This document shows positions 19,798 through 28,143 of a DNA stretch of 64,000 nucleotides, piece after piece. Origin of the DNA: Nocardioides sp. LHD-245 (GTDB lineage Bacteria > Actinomycetota > Actinomycetes > Propionibacteriales > Nocardioidaceae); assembly GCF_030929495.1 (NCBI RefSeq), contig NZ_JAVFWN010000022.1, positions 28,813 through 92,812 of the forward strand. The letters run 5' to 3'. The notes beneath the pieces are model-generated. The model ran no database searches, had not been told where the DNA came from, and was given only the letters and a program-made list of their open reading frames with translations. How positions within the stretch are numbered: position 1 is the first letter of the stretch; each line of letters starts with the position of its first letter. The translations under genes and the position numbers were made by a program.

Positions 19798-20153
19798 CGT
19801 CCGGGGGACTTGGGCGGCAACCCGGCGACGTACGACGCGCCGCGGCGCACCCACGTGCCGAGCGCCTCGTCGGTGGCGAGGTCGGCGAGGTCGACGCGCA
19901 GCCAGCCGCTCATCGTGCGCCCGCGCATCTCCATCGGGTAGGCCGGTGTCGTGGCCACCAGCTCGGCACCCTCGGCGGGGTCGACCCGCACCATCAGGCC
20001 GCCCTGGCCGCTGGCGGCGACGGCCATGTGGCCGCCGACCATGAAGCCCAGCCCGCCGAACATCTTCTTCTCGGTCAGCTCCAGGCCTGCCGCGGCGGGC
20101 TCCTCCGCGAGGAGGTCACGGAGCCGCCCGGCCAGCTCATCGTCGTACGCCAT
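19794..20153 (-). CDS. TfoX N-terminal domain protein
   Basis: A 119-residue single-domain protein of the TfoX-N family (AYDDELAGRLRDLL, then EKKMFGGLGFMV). In gammaproteobacteria TfoX controls competence; actinobacterial single-domain members have no proven role. It is complete and its stop is shared with the GTGA start of the downstream MFS gene, so the two are likely co-translated. Confidence 0.85.
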   Translation of the reverse strand: MAYDDELAGRLRDLLAEEPAAAGLELTEKKMFGGLGFMVGGHMAVAASGQGGLMVRVDPAEGAELVATTPAYPMEMRGRTMSGWLRVDLADLATDEALGTWVRRGASYVAGLPPKSPGR

Positions 20154-20194
20154 GACAGGAGGCTAGAGCGCGCCACGGACAGCGCTCCAGCAGA

Positions 20195-20770
20195 TTACGG
20201 CCGCGGCCAGGCGGGGTCGCGGCCGATGAACCCGATCAGCCGGTCCTGCCAGGGCGCGTCGTCGGCGACCGGCACCCTCGCGCCGTACTGCCCGCTCTGC
20301 CGCAGCATCTCGTCGAGCGGCTCCATGCCCTGGACCATCACTCGGCACCGCTCGGCGTCCAGGGTGTCGTCCTGGCCGGTGGCGCGGGCGAGGTCCCAGG
20401 TGTGCATGAAGACGTCGCCGGTGTAGAACTCCGCGATCGCGCGGGGGAGCGGCATCGCGGGGAGGCGGGGGTGGGCGAAGGTGATGCCGGCGCTGGCCGG
20501 GTCGTCGAGGACGGCCTGCACCGCCGCGGCGTGCTGCTCCCAGGCGGCGACCGGGTCGTCGTCGACCGGTGGTCCGGCCGGCAGGCGCAGGCCGGAGCCG
20601 TCGGCGAGGAACGCCGGGAACCACTCCACGAGGTGGCGCACGACGTCGCGGGCCTCCCACTCCGCGACGGGTGTCGGCGCGTCCCAGCCGTCGGCGGCCA
20701 CCCCGCGGACCCGCTCGCCGAAGGTGCCCGCGATGCTCCGGTGCTCCTCGGCCGGACCGGCCGGGATCAC
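20195..20770 (-). CDS. TIGR03086-type / mycothiol-dependent maleylpyruvate isomerase-like protein
   Basis: A 191-residue DinB/MDMPI-fold protein. The N-terminal metal-binding region has WEARDVVRHLVEW, and the later DVFMHTWDLARATG is typical of the TIGR03086 group. Members bind a metal and are thought to use mycothiol, but most have no known substrate. It starts at GTG 20770 with a GTGA overlap with the upstream SRPBCC gene, making it the last cistron of the ArsR-led operon. Confidence 0.82.
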   Translation of the reverse strand: MIPAGPAEEHRSIAGTFGERVRGVAADGWDAPTPVAEWEARDVVRHLVEWFPAFLADGSGLRLPAGPPVDDDPVAAWEQHAAAVQAVLDDPASAGITFAHPRLPAMPLPRAIAEFYTGDVFMHTWDLARATGQDDTLDAERCRVMVQGMEPLDEMLRQSGQYGARVPVADDAPWQDRLIGFIGRDPAWPRP

Positions 20771-21279
20771 GCCTCCGCGCCCGTCAACGAGGCGAGGAGG
20801 CGGTCGAGTGCGGCGTACCCCTCGTTGATGCCGACCTCCATGCCGCTGGCGAGCATGCCGGCGCGCGACTCGAAGTCGTAGACCACGGACAGTCCCTCGA
20901 GGCGGGTGCGGCCGCCGGGCAGCTCGACGAACACCATCGTCTCGAGGCTGACCGCGTCGGGCATCTCCTCGAACCCGAAGGTCTGCACGATCTTCTCGTT
21001 CTCGTTCACCCGGTGCACGGCGCCGTAGAAGTGGGCGATCTCGACGCCGTCGCGGACCGCGGTGTAGCGGTACTCGCCGCCGGTGCGGATGTCCCACACG
21101 TCGATCTCCATCCCGATCGAGTCGGGTCCCATCCACTGCCTCACCAGCTCGGGCTCGACGTGGGCGCGGTAGACGAGCTCACGCGGTGCGTCGAACTCCC
21201 GGACGATCCGGACGGTGGGGACGTCCGGGTCGGCCTCGATGAGGGCCTCGGGCGCGGTGTTGCCGGTGCTCGTGTTCAT
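20767..21279 (-). CDS. SRPBCC / AHSA1-family protein
   Basis: A 170-residue helix-grip (START-like) protein with the typical opening VRIVREFDAPRELVYRAHVE and the signature ELVRQWMGP. AHSA1-like proteins next to ArsR regulators bind small hydrophobic ligands; the ligand here is unknown. ATG 21279 overlaps the arsR stop as ATGA, and its own stop overlaps the next start as GTGA, so three genes are chained by 4-base overlaps. Confidence 0.87.
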   Translation of the reverse strand: MNTSTGNTAPEALIEADPDVPTVRIVREFDAPRELVYRAHVEPELVRQWMGPDSIGMEIDVWDIRTGGEYRYTAVRDGVEIAHFYGAVHRVNENEKIVQTFGFEEMPDAVSLETMVFVELPGGRTRLEGLSVVYDFESRAGMLASGMEVGINEGYAALDRLLASLTGAEA

Positions 21280-21683
21280 CCTGCTGCTCCTTCGGGTCGG
21301 TGCTGCCGCTCGGCGTCGTTCGGGCGGCGGGGGTCGTCGGTGTCGTCGATGTCCTTGCCCTGCATCCGGGCGAGGACCTGGTCCAGTCGTCGGTAGCGCT
21401 CCTCGGCCTGTCGTCGGTAGCGCTCGATCCACTTCGTCATCAGGTCGAACACCTCCGCGTCCAGATGGACCGGTCGTCGCTGCGCGTCGCGGCTGCGCTG
21501 GACCAGGCCCGCCTCCTCCAGCACCTTGAGGTGCTTGGAGACCGCCTGGAGCGAGACCGCGTACGGCGCCGCCAGCTCGCTCACCGTCGCGTCGCCCGCC
21601 GCCAGGCGGGCCACCATGTCGCGCCGGGTCGGATCGGCGAGGGCGCCGAAGACCCGCGACAGCCGGTCGTCTTGCTCAACCAT
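21276..21683 (-). CDS. ArsR-family winged-helix regulator
   Basis: A 135-residue regulator with LADPTRRDMVARLA and the recognition-helix region VSLQAVSKHLKVLEEAGLV; no cysteine metal site is visible, so it belongs to the non-metal ArsR group that accompanies SRPBCC proteins. It heads a three-gene operon. One of two matching 16-bp palindromes spans its start codon, which strongly suggests autorepression. Confidence 0.9.
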   Translation of the reverse strand: MVEQDDRLSRVFGALADPTRRDMVARLAAGDATVSELAAPYAVSLQAVSKHLKVLEEAGLVQRSRDAQRRPVHLDAEVFDLMTKWIERYRRQAEERYRRLDQVLARMQGKDIDDTDDPRRPNDAERQHRPEGAAG

Positions 21684-21691
21684 GTGGTTGA
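21676..21691. promoter_or_regulatory. operator-like palindrome over the arsR start (copy 1)
   Basis: TCAACCA-TG-TGGTTGA, a perfect 7+7 palindrome that includes the arsR start codon (21681-21683). It shares both arms with the copy at 21717-21732, centre to centre 41 bp away (about four helical turns). Confidence 0.75.
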
Positions 21692-21716
21692 TTAAACGCC
21701 GGGAGCTGCTCCTTTG

Positions 21717-21732
21717 TCAACCATCTGGTTGA
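21717..21732. promoter_or_regulatory. operator-like palindrome upstream of arsR (copy 2)
   Basis: TCAACCA-TC-TGGTTGA, with the same arms as the copy on the arsR start codon. It lies 34 bp upstream of that start, where a promoter would be expected. Two same-face sites suggest cooperative binding by the ArsR dimer. Confidence 0.72.
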
Positions 21733-21743
21733 GTTCCGTGTGT

Positions 21744-21789
21744 AACGTCATACGTCCTGTGGGCTTGAGCCCACCGAACGCATGACGTT
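21744..21789. repeat. 46-bp concentric imperfect palindrome
   Basis: Outer arms AACGTCAT (21744-21751) and ATGACGTT (21782-21789) and inner arms GTGGGCT (21759-21765) and AGCCCAC (21768-21774) share one centre with a TG loop; the intervening 7 bases pair partly. It lies 16 bp past the nrtR stop and upstream of the arsR operators, so it may end nrtR transcription. No T-tract follows on the minus strand. Confidence 0.7.
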
Positions 21790-21804
21790 GCGCGCCGTGC
21801 CCGT

Positions 21805-22527
21805 TCAGCCCCGGGCCATCGGCGGTTGTACGACGGTCGCGGGGCCGCGTCGGTAGAGCAGCGCGCGGCGCCCACCGACCTCGGTCGCCTCGCCGCGCAC
21901 GTCGGTCGGGACCACGAAGCCGTCGGTGCCGAGCACCTTGCGGCGGAAGTTGCCGAGATCGGGGGGCGCGCCCCAGACCGCGGCGTACACACGGCGCAGC
22001 TCGGGGAGGGTGAACGGCTCGGCGACGAACTCGGTGGCCAGCGTCGTGTACTCCAGCTTGGACCGGACCCGCTCTCGCGCGTCCAGGAGGATCTGGCGGT
22101 GATCGAAGGCGAGCGTCGGACCGTCCGCGTCCAGTCCCTCCAGCAGGTCGTCGACGACCCACCAGCGCGCATCCGCGGCGTCGGTGCCGGCCCGCGGCTC
22201 GGGCAGGTCGGGGGCGAGGGCGACGTGCGCGACCGACACGACCCGCTGGCGCGGGTCACGGTCGGGCGCGGAGTAGGTCCGCAGCTGCTCGAGATGACCC
22301 GGGAAGCGCTCGACGTCGCCCAGGCCGGTCTCCTCGCGCAGCTCGCGCCAGGCCGCCTGCTCGGCGTCCTCGTCGGGCTCGACGAAGCCGCCCGGCAGCG
22401 CCCATGAGCCGGCGAACGGCTCCTCGGCACGCTCCACGAGCAGGACGGCCAGCGCGCCGTCGCGGATGGTGAAGACGGCCAGGTCGACGGCCACCGCGAA
22501 GGGCGGGTGGCCGGTGCCGAGGCTCAT
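21805..22527 (-). CDS. nrtR: NrtR-type Nudix repressor of NAD metabolism
   Basis: A 240-residue protein with an N-terminal Nudix domain and a C-terminal winged helix (RRVYAAVWG, NFRRKVLGTDGF). The Nudix box GFVEPDEDAEQAAWREL-REETGL is intact, so hydrolase activity cannot be ruled out. NrtR senses ADP-ribose or related compounds and represses NAD biosynthesis genes. Its ATG overlaps the pncBA stop (4 bp), placing it in the operon it should control; the matching operator is at 24472-24496. Confidence 0.87.
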   Translation of the reverse strand: MSLGTGHPPFAVAVDLAVFTIRDGALAVLLVERAEEPFAGSWALPGGFVEPDEDAEQAAWRELREETGLGDVERFPGHLEQLRTYSAPDRDPRQRVVSVAHVALAPDLPEPRAGTDAADARWWVVDDLLEGLDADGPTLAFDHRQILLDARERVRSKLEYTTLATEFVAEPFTLPELRRVYAAVWGAPPDLGNFRRKVLGTDGFVVPTDVRGEATEVGGRRALLYRRGPATVVQPPMARG

Positions 22528-24458
22528 CGGGCCACCTCGACGCCGGCCGCGGCCAGCTCCTCGAGCGCCCGTGCCGACGAGTCCGGGGCGACCCCCGCGT
22601 GCAGGCCGTCCAGCAGGCGCACCCGGAAGCCCGCGCCCACCGCGTCCAGCGCGGTCGCCCGCACGCAGTGGTCGGTGGCGATGCCGGCGACGTCGACCTC
22701 GGTGACGCCGGCCGCCCGCAGCACCTCCGCCAACCGATCGCCCGCCGCAGTGACCCCCTCGAAGGCGGAGTACGCCGGCTCGCCCATGCCCTTCACGACG
22801 TGGTGGGTGACCGCGTCAGTCGTCAGCTCGGGCGCGTAGTCGGCGCCGGTCTCGCCTTGCACGCAGTGGACCGGCCAGGTCGTGACGAAGTCGGGCTCCT
22901 CGCCGAGCGCGTGGAAGTGGCCGCCGTTCGTCTCGCCCGTCTCGTGGCCCCCTCGGTGCCAGTCGCGGGACGCGGCGACCACGACGTAGTCGCCGGCGTG
23001 GGCGGCGAGGTGCGCGCTGATCCGGCCGGCGACCTCCCGGCCGCCGGTGACGCCGAGCGAGCCACCCTCGACGAAGTCGTTCTGGACGTCGACGACGATC
23101 AGGGCCCGCCGGTCGTGGGTGTCCTTCATCGTGCTCTCCTCTCGTAGTGACGCGGTGAGGTACGCCGGTCCGGCGGCGACCGTGCGCGCCTCGGCCGGCA
23201 GGGTGGCGAGGGTCGCGGCCGCGAAGTCGCGGATCTCGCCGAGGTCCGGGCGGTGCACGACCTCGCCGGCGCGGACCAGTGCGACCTGGGCCGGACGGGC
23301 GCCGGGACCCGGCGGGGGAGCGTCGTGCGCGGTGAACCACTCCGCGACGAGGATCCCCTGGTCGTCGTACTGCCGGAAGGGCTGTTTGCGACCGCCGACC
23401 GAGGCCTTGTCCGGGGACTTCTTCGCCACCGGGCGCAGTGGCTCGCCCGGCGCGTCGGCGATGGCGACCAGCTTGTAGACCATGCTCGCGGTCGGGTGGC
23501 CGGAGCCGGTGGCGACGCGGGTGCCGACGCCGTAGCCGTCGATGGGCGCGTCGGCGAGCGCCGTGATGACGAACTCGTCGAGGTCGCTGGTCACCACGAT
23601 CCGGGTGCCGGTCGCGCCGAGGCGGTCGAGCAGCTGACGCGCCTTGTGGGACTCCTCGGCGAGGTCGCCGGAGTCGATCCGCACCGCGCCGAGCCCCGGG
23701 CCCGCCACCTCGACGGCCGTGCGGATGCCCTCGGCGATGTCGTAGGTGTCGACCAGCAGGGTCGTGCCGACGCCGAGTGCCTCGACCTGGCTGCGGAACG
23801 CGTCGGCCTCGGTGTGGTGGGCCAGCGTGAACGCGTGCGCGGCGGTGCCGGCGGTCGGGACGCCGTACCGCCGCCCGGCGGCGAGGTTGCTCGTCGTCGC
23901 GAAGCCGGCGAGGTACGCCGCCCGCGCGGTCGCGACCGCCGCCTCCTCGTGCGTGCGCCGGCCGCCCATCTCGATGATCGGCCGGCCGGCTCCGTCCGGG
24001 GTCCGGGCGGCGTCGACCATCCGGGCCGCGGCGCTCGCGATCGCCGTGTCGTGGTTGAGGACGCTGAGGACCAGGGTCTCCAGCACCAGGCACTCGCCGA
24101 GCGACCCGGTGACGGTGAGGATGGGGCTGCCGGGGAAGTAGAGGTCGCCCTCCCGGTAGCCGTCGATGTCGCCGGAGAACCGGAAGTCCGCCAGCCACCG
24201 GGCCGTCGCGGCGCCGATCACGCCCTGCTCCTGCAGCCAGGCGAGCTCGGCCTCGTCGTACGAGAAGCGCTCGATCGCGTCGAGCAGCCGGCCGAGCCCC
24301 CCGAGCATGCCGTAGCGGCGGCCCTCGGGCAGCCGGCGGGCGAAGGCCTCGAAGGCCGCGGGCCGGCCGGCGCTGCCGTCGCCCACGAAGGAGTCGAGCA
24401 TGGTGAGCTCGTAGCGGTCGGTGAGCAGTCCGGTGGTGGGCTGGACGGGGCGGTCCAT
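22524..24458 (-). CDS. pncB-pncA: fused nicotinate phosphoribosyltransferase (PncB) and nicotinamidase (PncA)
   Basis: One 644-codon open frame holds two complete enzymes of NAD salvage. Residues 1-443 are PncB (nicotinate plus PRPP to nicotinate mononucleotide; TDRYELTMLDSF, AVRIDSGDLAEE). Residues 444-644 are PncA (nicotinamide to nicotinate; catalytic Asp in VVDVQNDF, Lys in VVKGMGEPAYSAF, Cys in ATDHCVRA). At the junction (23129) an ATG is preceded by GAGAGGAG at good spacing, so PncA may also be made alone. The fusion looks recent: each half has its usual length and there is no linker. The upstream ATG 24458 has GAGGAG in place. A frame error joining two normal genes is the main alternative. 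Confidence 0.88.
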   Translation of the reverse strand: MDRPVQPTTGLLTDRYELTMLDSFVGDGSAGRPAAFEAFARRLPEGRRYGMLGGLGRLLDAIERFSYDEAELAWLQEQGVIGAATARWLADFRFSGDIDGYREGDLYFPGSPILTVTGSLGECLVLETLVLSVLNHDTAIASAAARMVDAARTPDGAGRPIIEMGGRRTHEEAAVATARAAYLAGFATTSNLAAGRRYGVPTAGTAAHAFTLAHHTEADAFRSQVEALGVGTTLLVDTYDIAEGIRTAVEVAGPGLGAVRIDSGDLAEESHKARQLLDRLGATGTRIVVTSDLDEFVITALADAPIDGYGVGTRVATGSGHPTASMVYKLVAIADAPGEPLRPVAKKSPDKASVGGRKQPFRQYDDQGILVAEWFTAHDAPPPGPGARPAQVALVRAGEVVHRPDLGEIRDFAAATLATLPAEARTVAAGPAYLTASLREESTMKDTHDRRALIVVDVQNDFVEGGSLGVTGGREVAGRISAHLAAHAGDYVVVAASRDWHRGGHETGETNGGHFHALGEEPDFVTTWPVHCVQGETGADYAPELTTDAVTHHVVKGMGEPAYSAFEGVTAAGDRLAEVLRAAGVTEVDVAGIATDHCVRATALDAVGAGFRVRLLDGLHAGVAPDSSARALEELAAAGVEVAR

Positions 24459-24471
24459 CGCGGCTCCTCGA

Positions 24472-24496
24472 TGTTGTAGTCATTATGACCATAACA
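24472..24496. promoter_or_regulatory. predicted NrtR operator between pncBA and the methyltransferase
   Basis: A 25-bp palindrome centred on T24484. The inner arms GTCAT and ATGAC are perfect, and the outer parts TGTTGTA / CATAACA extend it to 10 of 12 paired positions. It starts 14 bp before the pncBA start codon and 22 bp before the divergent methyltransferase. AT-rich palindromes containing GTCA-N-TGAC are typical NrtR sites, and an NrtR gene lies in the operon. Confidence 0.75.
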
Positions 24497-24517
24497 GGAT
24501 TCGTCTAGGGTCCCAGC

Positions 24518-25987
24518 ATGGCGCGGCGGACGGAGGCGGACGAGGCCGCCGACGCCTACGAGCGGCACCTCGCCGACCACGACCGCGACCGGCGTCGCGC
24601 GCAGGGCGCCTTCTACACGCCGCCGGAGCTGGTCGCGTGGGTTCTCGACCGGGCCCTGCCGGCAGCGGGGAGCGTGCTCGACCCCGCCTGCGGGACGGGG
24701 CACTTCCTGGTCGCGGCCGCCCACCGGCTCGGTGTTCGTGCCGTTCACGGGTCCGACCTCGACCCGGACGCGGTGCGGATCGCCCGCGACCGCCTGCACG
24801 CCGTGGACCCGGCGGTGCCGCGCGCCGAGATCGAGCGCCGCGTGGTGGTGGCCGACGGGCTGACCGCGTGGGAGGGCCGGACCTTCGACGCGGTCCTCGG
24901 CAACCCGCCTTTCCTCGGCCAGCTCCGGCGGCATTCGGCGGGGCGCAGCGAGCAGCATCGCCGCGGTCTGGGGGCGTACACCGACACCAGCGCGGTGTTC
25001 CTGCACCGCGCGCTCGACCTCGCCGGACCCGGGGGGACGGTCGCCCTGGTGCAGCCGATCTCGGTCCTCGCCGCCCGCGACGCCGGGCCGGTCCGGGCGG
25101 CGGTCGCCGGTCGCGGCGCGGTCACGGACTTCTGGTGCAGCGAGCGCCCGGTCTTCGAGGGGACCCCGGTCCTCACCTGCGTCCCCGTGGTCCGGATCGG
25201 CGCGGGGCCCGCGACCGACCCCGACACGTGGGGTGCGCTCGCGGCACCGGCCTTCGGCATCCCGCCCGTCACCCTGCCGGCCGGCACCGGCACGCTCGGC
25301 GAGCGTGCCACCTGCACTGCCGACTTCCGCGACCAGTACTACGGCCTCGCGCCCTTCGTGGGCGACGGCCTCCCCGACGGCACCCCGCTGGTCACCACGG
25401 GTCTGATCGATCCCGCCGAGTCACGCTGGGGACGGGTGCCGACCCGCTTCGCCCGCCGGCGGTACGACGCCCCGTCGGTCGACCTCGCCGCGCTGCGTGC
25501 CGACGCGGGGGGATCGGCGCTGGCCCGGTGGGCCGACGCGCGCCTGGTGCCCAAGCTGCTGGTGGCCGGACAGGGCCGCGTCATCGAGGCCGTGGCCGAC
25601 GAGCACGGCGCGTGGCTGCCGTCGGTGCCCGTCGTGAGCGTCGTCCCGCACGACCCCGCCGACCTGTGGCACCTGCTCGCGATCACGCTCGCGCCACCGC
25701 TCGTCGCCCACGCCGCGAGCCGCTACCTCGGCAGCGGACTGACGCCCGGCTCGGTCAAGGTCAGCGCCCGCCAGCTCGCCGCCCTGCCGCTGCCCACCGA
25801 CGAGGTGGCCTGGGCCGAGGGCGCCGAGCTGGCGCGTGCCGCCCAGCACGCCACCGACGAAGGGCGGCCCGACCTGCTCGCCGCCACCGGCCGGGCGATG
25901 AGCGTCGCCTACGGCGCCGACCCGGCGTCGTACGACTGGTGGTGGGGGCGAGCCCGGCGGCGTTCCTGGCGCGAGGCCGACAAGTAG
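24518..25987 (+). CDS. N6-adenine DNA methyltransferase (class I, solitary)
   Basis: A 489-residue protein. The SAM-binding motif I DPACGTGHFLVAA is at about residues 55-67 and the catalytic motif IV NPPF at about 129-132. An N-terminal helical region (RRRAQGAFYTPPELVAWVL) is typical of Eco57I/type IIG-like methylases that begin with a 'FYTP' helix. The C-terminal part looks like a degenerate TaqI-like recognition domain. No restriction endonuclease is adjacent, so it may be an orphan regulatory or protective methylase. The NPPF motif supports adenine-N6 methylation. The start is 22 bp from the NrtR-like palindrome, so its expression could be tied to NAD status. Confidence 0.82.
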   Translation: MARRTEADEAADAYERHLADHDRDRRRAQGAFYTPPELVAWVLDRALPAAGSVLDPACGTGHFLVAAAHRLGVRAVHGSDLDPDAVRIARDRLHAVDPAVPRAEIERRVVVADGLTAWEGRTFDAVLGNPPFLGQLRRHSAGRSEQHRRGLGAYTDTSAVFLHRALDLAGPGGTVALVQPISVLAARDAGPVRAAVAGRGAVTDFWCSERPVFEGTPVLTCVPVVRIGAGPATDPDTWGALAAPAFGIPPVTLPAGTGTLGERATCTADFRDQYYGLAPFVGDGLPDGTPLVTTGLIDPAESRWGRVPTRFARRRYDAPSVDLAALRADAGGSALARWADARLVPKLLVAGQGRVIEAVADEHGAWLPSVPVVSVVPHDPADLWHLLAITLAPPLVAHAASRYLGSGLTPGSVKVSARQLAALPLPTDEVAWAEGAELARAAQHATDEGRPDLLAATGRAMSVAYGADPASYDWWWGRARRRSWREADK

Positions 25988-26126
25988 GCGCCTTCCCGCG
26001 GGAAGCGAAGCTGCCTTGCGGGCCAGCTGTCGAGGCGGTGGTCGGAATGCTGCCCACCGTCGGACGATGGGAGGCGCTCGCTGCCTGCTCGGCTGATGTG
26101 TCGGGCCTCGACGGCACTCTGCAGGC

Positions 26127-26677
26127 ATGCCAACGCCGCTCGAGCCACCTCGCGGTGCCCATGTCTTCGTCGACGAGACGAAGGCGACGACTACATCCTG
26201 GTGGCTACCTGGGTTGCGGCGCCGGATCTGATCCAGGTGCGAGGGGTGATGCGATCACTGGTGCCGTCGGGTCGGGTTCGAGTGCACTTCAAGAAGCTGA
26301 CCGACAGCCAACGCGGTCGCGTCGTCCGCGAACTCCTGAAGCTCCCGCTGTCGTGCACGGTCGTGCGGGTTCGTGGTCTTCCTGATCCCAGCGCTCGAGG
26401 GGTGGCGCTTCGGACGGTCTTCGCCCAGGCCGAAGCACAGCGTGCTGAAGTCGTCGTGATCGAGACCGACGAACCGTCCCGGGAGGCAGACCTTGCGATT
26501 GCCCGCGGTGCGTTCGGCAGTGTTCGACATCTACGGCACTTCGAGGAGCCGATTCTCTGGGTGAGCGATGCCATCGCATGGTGCTTGCAGCGCGGTGGAC
26601 GATGGCCGACGAGCGTGGCGCCGCTGATCCGGGCAGACCACTTCGTGGAAGGACGCAAGCCCGGAATGCGTCCTTAG
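26127..26677 (+). pseudogene. frameshifted conserved actinobacterial protein (DUF3800-like start)
   Basis: Read from ATG 26127 the frame gives MPTPLEPPRGAHVFVDETK, a typical opening of an uncharacterised actinobacterial family (HVFVDETK followed by YLLVA). The natural continuation DDYILVATWVAAPDL and all the rest (VRVHFKKLTD, VRHLRHFEEPILWVSDAIAWC) lie one frame over. Loss of one base near 26184-26186 explains this: inserting a base there restores TKA-DDYILV. The gene is therefore a pseudogene, programmed shift or sequencing error. The remainder is well preserved, which favours a recent event or an error. Function unknown. Confidence 0.72.
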
Positions 26678-26814
26678 GGACGACTCCCGGGCCTGCACCT
26701 CAATGAAAGCACGGTCGAACGACAGAACCAACTCATCGAGGCGGGCCGCCTGGTCCTCTGTCCCCTTCTGTGCCGCCCCGATGAATCCGGCGCCCGCGCC
26801 CGGTCTGTCCCGGC

Positions 26815-27192
26815 ATGAGCGAGTTCCTGGCAGACGGGGTCGAGCTGTTCGCGGGGGTGTGCGTGCGCGACTACGCGCAGGCGCGACCGTGGTACGAGGC
26901 GCTGCTCGGCGGACCACCCTCCTTCCTCGCCCACGAGACCGAGGCGGTCTGGGAGCTGGCCCCGCACCGCTGGCTGGTGGTCGAGCAGCGCCCGGAGCGG
27001 GCGGGCTACGCCGCACAGACGGTCTTCGTCGACGACCTCGAGGACCGGGTGGCCGGCATCGCCGCCCGCGGGATCGAGCCGGCGGAGCAGGAGACCTACG
27101 GCGACGGCGTCCGGAAGGTGATCTACCGGGATGCGGACGGCAACGAGGTCGGCTTCGGGGGCAACCCCGTCACCGACCTCGCTGCTGGGTGA
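26815..27192 (+). CDS. VOC-family (glyoxalase/bleomycin-resistance fold) protein
   Basis: A 125-residue protein with the paired beta-alpha-beta-beta-beta pattern: VCVRDYAQARPWYEALLGGPP in the first half and VFVDDLEDRVAGIAARG followed by YRDADGNEVGFG at the end. VOC proteins bind a metal and act as lyases, dioxygenases or binding proteins; substrate not evident. It stands alone between the frameshifted gene and a converging secreted protein. Confidence 0.83.
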   Translation: MSEFLADGVELFAGVCVRDYAQARPWYEALLGGPPSFLAHETEAVWELAPHRWLVVEQRPERAGYAAQTVFVDDLEDRVAGIAARGIEPAEQETYGDGVRKVIYRDADGNEVGFGGNPVTDLAAG

Positions 27193-27206
27193 GTCGCAGG
27201 CAGCCG

Positions 27207-28016
27207 CTACTTCGCCGAGGTGCAGAACACCTCGGGCTGGGCGACGACCGGGATCACGCTGGGGGCCGTCGGCAGGCCGCCGGGGTTCTCCACCGTGAAG
27301 GTCATGCCGACCCGGAACGGCGTGCCGAGCGGCAGGGTCACGTACTCCGACTGGGTGATGCCGAAGGGCTTCGAGTAGACCGCGACGTCGTCGCTGGCGA
27401 CGGAGATCGTCGCTCGGCCGGCGAGGTCGGATGCGTCGCTGATGCCGAACCGGGCCCGCAGGGAGACGCAGTCGCGGTTGAGGTTGTAGTCCACGAGCGC
27501 AGGGGAGGAGGCGGGCTGGGACCATCCGCGGTAGGCCGGGCCGTAGGCGACTCCGTTGACGCTCACCGTCTTCTCGACGAACCATCCGGCCATGACGCGG
27601 GGCTGCATCTTGGTCAGGTCACGCCACTCGTAGACGCCGACCGTCACCTTGGCGGACTTCTGCTTCGGGCCCGCGGCACTGATCACGCGGTACTTGCGCA
27701 TCACCGCCGTGGTGGTCTTGTCCTTGAGCTTGTAGCTGCCGTCGGCCTTGACCTTCGTGGTGGCCTGGGCCTTCCACTTCGTGCCGACGCGCTTCTGCTG
27801 GAGGGTCACCCGGGTGATCTTCTTGTTGGCGACGGTGCCGGTCACGACGGCCTTCTTGCCGCGCTCGACCTGGGTGCTCTTGGCGGCGATGCTGATGGCC
27901 GGCTCGGCGGCTGCCGAGCGGGCCACGGGCTCCGACGCGGAGGCGAGGGCGGGGCTCGCCAGGGTCAGCGAGGCGGCCAGCAGCAGGGCGGAGGGCCCCG
28001 AGGTCAGAAGTCGCAT
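27207..28016 (-). CDS. secreted Ig-like plus NPCBM-like domain protein
   Basis: A 269-residue exported protein. A signal peptide (about 1-28, LLLAASLTLASPALA-SA) is followed by an Ig-like segment (about 40-115; VERGKKAVVTGTV, KADGSYKLKDKTT) and a C-terminal domain resembling the NPCBM carbohydrate-binding module (MAGWFVEKTVSVNGVAYG; RARFGISDAS; TISVASDD). Similar proteins are thought to bind cell-wall or extracellular glycans. ATG 28016 gives the signal peptide; frames upstream do not. No enzyme is attached. Confidence 0.75.
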   Translation of the reverse strand: MRLLTSGPSALLLAASLTLASPALASASEPVARSAAAEPAISIAAKSTQVERGKKAVVTGTVANKKITRVTLQQKRVGTKWKAQATTKVKADGSYKLKDKTTTAVMRKYRVISAAGPKQKSAKVTVGVYEWRDLTKMQPRVMAGWFVEKTVSVNGVAYGPAYRGWSQPASSPALVDYNLNRDCVSLRARFGISDASDLAGRATISVASDDVAVYSKPFGITQSEYVTLPLGTPFRVGMTFTVENPGGLPTAPSVIPVVAQPEVFCTSAK

Positions 28017-28143
28017 GGGTGCTCCAGGTGTCTCGTCGGACTGGTTCGGGGGAGTCCGCGGTGCAGCGATCGATGCCCGGGAACGGTGCGGATGAAACCC
28101 GTGATAACTCCTGATGACTTCTGAGGTCGTCCGCGAGCGGGCG

